The position numbers and the translations under genes are program-made. This document shows, in pieces, positions 7,486-8,019 of a stretch of DNA of 8,019 bases (the first letter of the stretch is position 1; each line of letters begins with the position of its first letter). The notes under the pieces were generated by a model that saw only the letters and a list, made by a program, of their open reading frames with translations, was not told the origin of the DNA and made no database searches. This DNA comes from Roseivirga sp. UBA7431 (GTDB lineage: Bacteria; Bacteroidota; Bacteroidia; Cytophagales; Cyclobacteriaceae), in NCBI GenBank assembly GCA_002477595.1, contig DLQN01000065.1, forward strand, positions 1 through 8,019, written 5' to 3'.

Positions 7486-7551
7486 TGTACGATTTTGAAC
7501 TATAATAAGTGTACGGTTTCCGTACATCGTTTGGTTAGTTATAGTACACTT
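7486..7551. promoter_or_regulatory. GTAC-core site array, probable enhancer (UAS) for a sigma-54 activator
   Basis: The core is a perfect palindrome TGTACGG-TTT-CCGTACA (7510-7526). Further GTAC cores lie at 7487 (as TGTACG) and 7544. The 8-mer AAGTGTAC at 7507-7514 recurs inverted at 7544-7551. The cores start at 7487, 7511, 7522 and 7544, so the last three are spaced by exact multiples of 11 bp, on about the same helix face. The palindrome centre is about 99 bp upstream of the predicted sigma-54 start, a normal distance for activator binding sites. The activator is not encoded in the window. Confidence 0.6.
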
Positions 7552-7770
7552 TTACTCGTAGCGGAGAGCTTTCACTGGGTTTTTGGTGGCAGCTGAATAG
7601 GCTCTATAGCCAATCGATATCGATGCAATTAAAATGGTTAAGAAAAAAGCACTCACAAATACGAGAGGACTTACTTCAACCTGATAAACAAATGAGTTGA
7701 GCCATTCTTTCGTACCATAGAAGCCGAATGGAACAGCAATTACAGTAGCTAGCGCCCGAATTGATATCAC
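7552..7770 (-). pseudogene. FtsX/MacB-like ABC permease, C-terminal fragment
   Basis: About 65-72 residues of the C-terminal end of an FtsX-domain permease remain. VIAVPFGFYGTKEWLNSFVYQVEVS matches the last periplasmic turn of these proteins in outline; a final membrane helix (PLVFVSAFFLTILIASISIG) and the typical tail YRAYSAATKNPVKALRYE follow. Full proteins of this family are several hundred residues long. Here the frame is open only a few codons beyond the GTG at 7770 (stop at 7797-7795), and similarity fades at about 7755, so the GTG is not a true start. The missing 5' part should lie to the right, where kinase sequence of the opposite strand begins instead. Such permeases export or transduce envelope signals with a MacB-type ATPase. 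As it stands the fragment would not be functional, unless the junction is artefactual. Confidence 0.8.
7750..7770. other. Rearrangement or chimera junction
   Basis: Permease-like coding (minus strand) is recognisable up to about 7755 and kinase-like coding (plus strand) begins at about 7760-7766. Each gene lacks its 5' portion at this same place. No insertion sequence, tRNA or long repeat is visible here. The geometry is that expected if a kinase and permease originally lay in the same direction and a segment between internal breakpoints was inverted. It is equally what an amplification or assembly chimera would give. Confidence 0.6.
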
Positions 7771-7990
7771 TTTTCGGCAACTAGAAGAGCATACTTACTT
7801 GGAGGTTTCTGACAAAGGTTCTGGTATTTCCGATGACATTATCAATGAGATCTTCGTGCCCTTTTTTACTACTAAAAAACAAGGAAATGGCATTGGCTTA
7901 AGCCTCTCTAAGCAGATAATGAAGGCTCATAAAGGGGATATTACTGTTTTAACTAATCCTGAAGGTACAGTCTTCAGTTTGAAGTTTTGA
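7760..7990 (+). pseudogene. Sensor histidine kinase, C-terminal ATPase fragment
   Basis: About 76 residues from the end of a HATPase_c domain remain. Visible are the strand ITFRQLEEHTYLEV, the G1 box SDKGSGIS, the F box IFVPFFTTK and the G2 box GNGIGLSLSKQIMKAHKG, then the closing strands DITV and GTVFSLKF. This pattern is typical of NtrB-like kinases that pair with sigma-54-dependent response regulators. The phosphoacceptor-His helices and the N-box are missing. The frame is open only back to a stop at 7718, and the codons between there and about 7757 are the antisense of the permease tail. TTG at 7799 lies inside the domain and is not a credible start. The fragment cannot be an active kinase on its own. 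Confidence 0.82.
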
Positions 7991-8019
7991 GTCGATTAAA
8001 TCCCTTCGTCTTCTTTCCC

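Noticed and set aside
7996..8019. Possible C-terminus of a minus-strand gene (GKEDEGI followed by TAA) at the right edge
   Set aside because: Seven codons are too few to support a gene, and this edge lies beyond a suspected rearrangement or chimera.

Overview
The window looks like an AT-rich chromosomal segment of a Bacteroidota bacterium, most likely a marine or soil Cytophagales-type lineage (inference). The reasons are the lack of Shine-Dalgarno-like sequence before the genes, a coupled TonB-dependent-receptor/ABC import operon, an FtsX/MacB-type permease tail ending NPVKALRYE, an NtrB-like histidine kinase tail with the FFTTKKQGNGIGLSLSKQ signature, and a textbook sigma-54 promoter.

Left part (1-4713, + strand): an uptake operon. 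A periplasmic substrate-binding protein, cut by the left window edge, is followed by a FecCD/BtuC-type permease, a FecE/BtuD-type ATPase with a C-terminal extension, and a BtuB/CirA-like TonB-dependent outer-membrane receptor. The genes are tightly packed: 4 nt between the first two, 37 nt before the ATPase, and an ATGA overlap between ATPase and receptor. Together they would carry a metal chelate from outside the cell to the cytoplasm. Cobalamin, heme and ferric siderophore all remain possible. A hairpin with a T-tract ends the unit.

Middle (4753-6920, + strand): two apparently independent exported proteins. One is a DUF547 lipoprotein with its own strong terminator. The other is a serine hydrolase of the beta-lactamase/penicillin-binding-protein-like family.

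Right part (6921-8019): the most interesting region. A small, very acidic, exported or membrane-anchored protein of unknown function lies on the minus strand. It has a perfect -24/-12 sigma-54 promoter, an array of GTAC-core sites (including a perfect 7+3+7 palindrome centred about 99 bp upstream of the predicted transcription start) that looks like an enhancer for a sigma-54 activator, and its own terminator. Immediately upstream is the C-terminal tail of an FtsX-like permease (minus strand). It meets the C-terminal ATPase piece of a histidine kinase (plus strand) at about 7750-7770. Both genes lose their 5' parts at the same point, which indicates an inversion or deletion junction, or an assembly/amplification chimera. 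Before that event, a kinase, presumably a sigma-54 activator (not visible here), an FtsX permease and the small acidic protein may have formed one envelope-response module.
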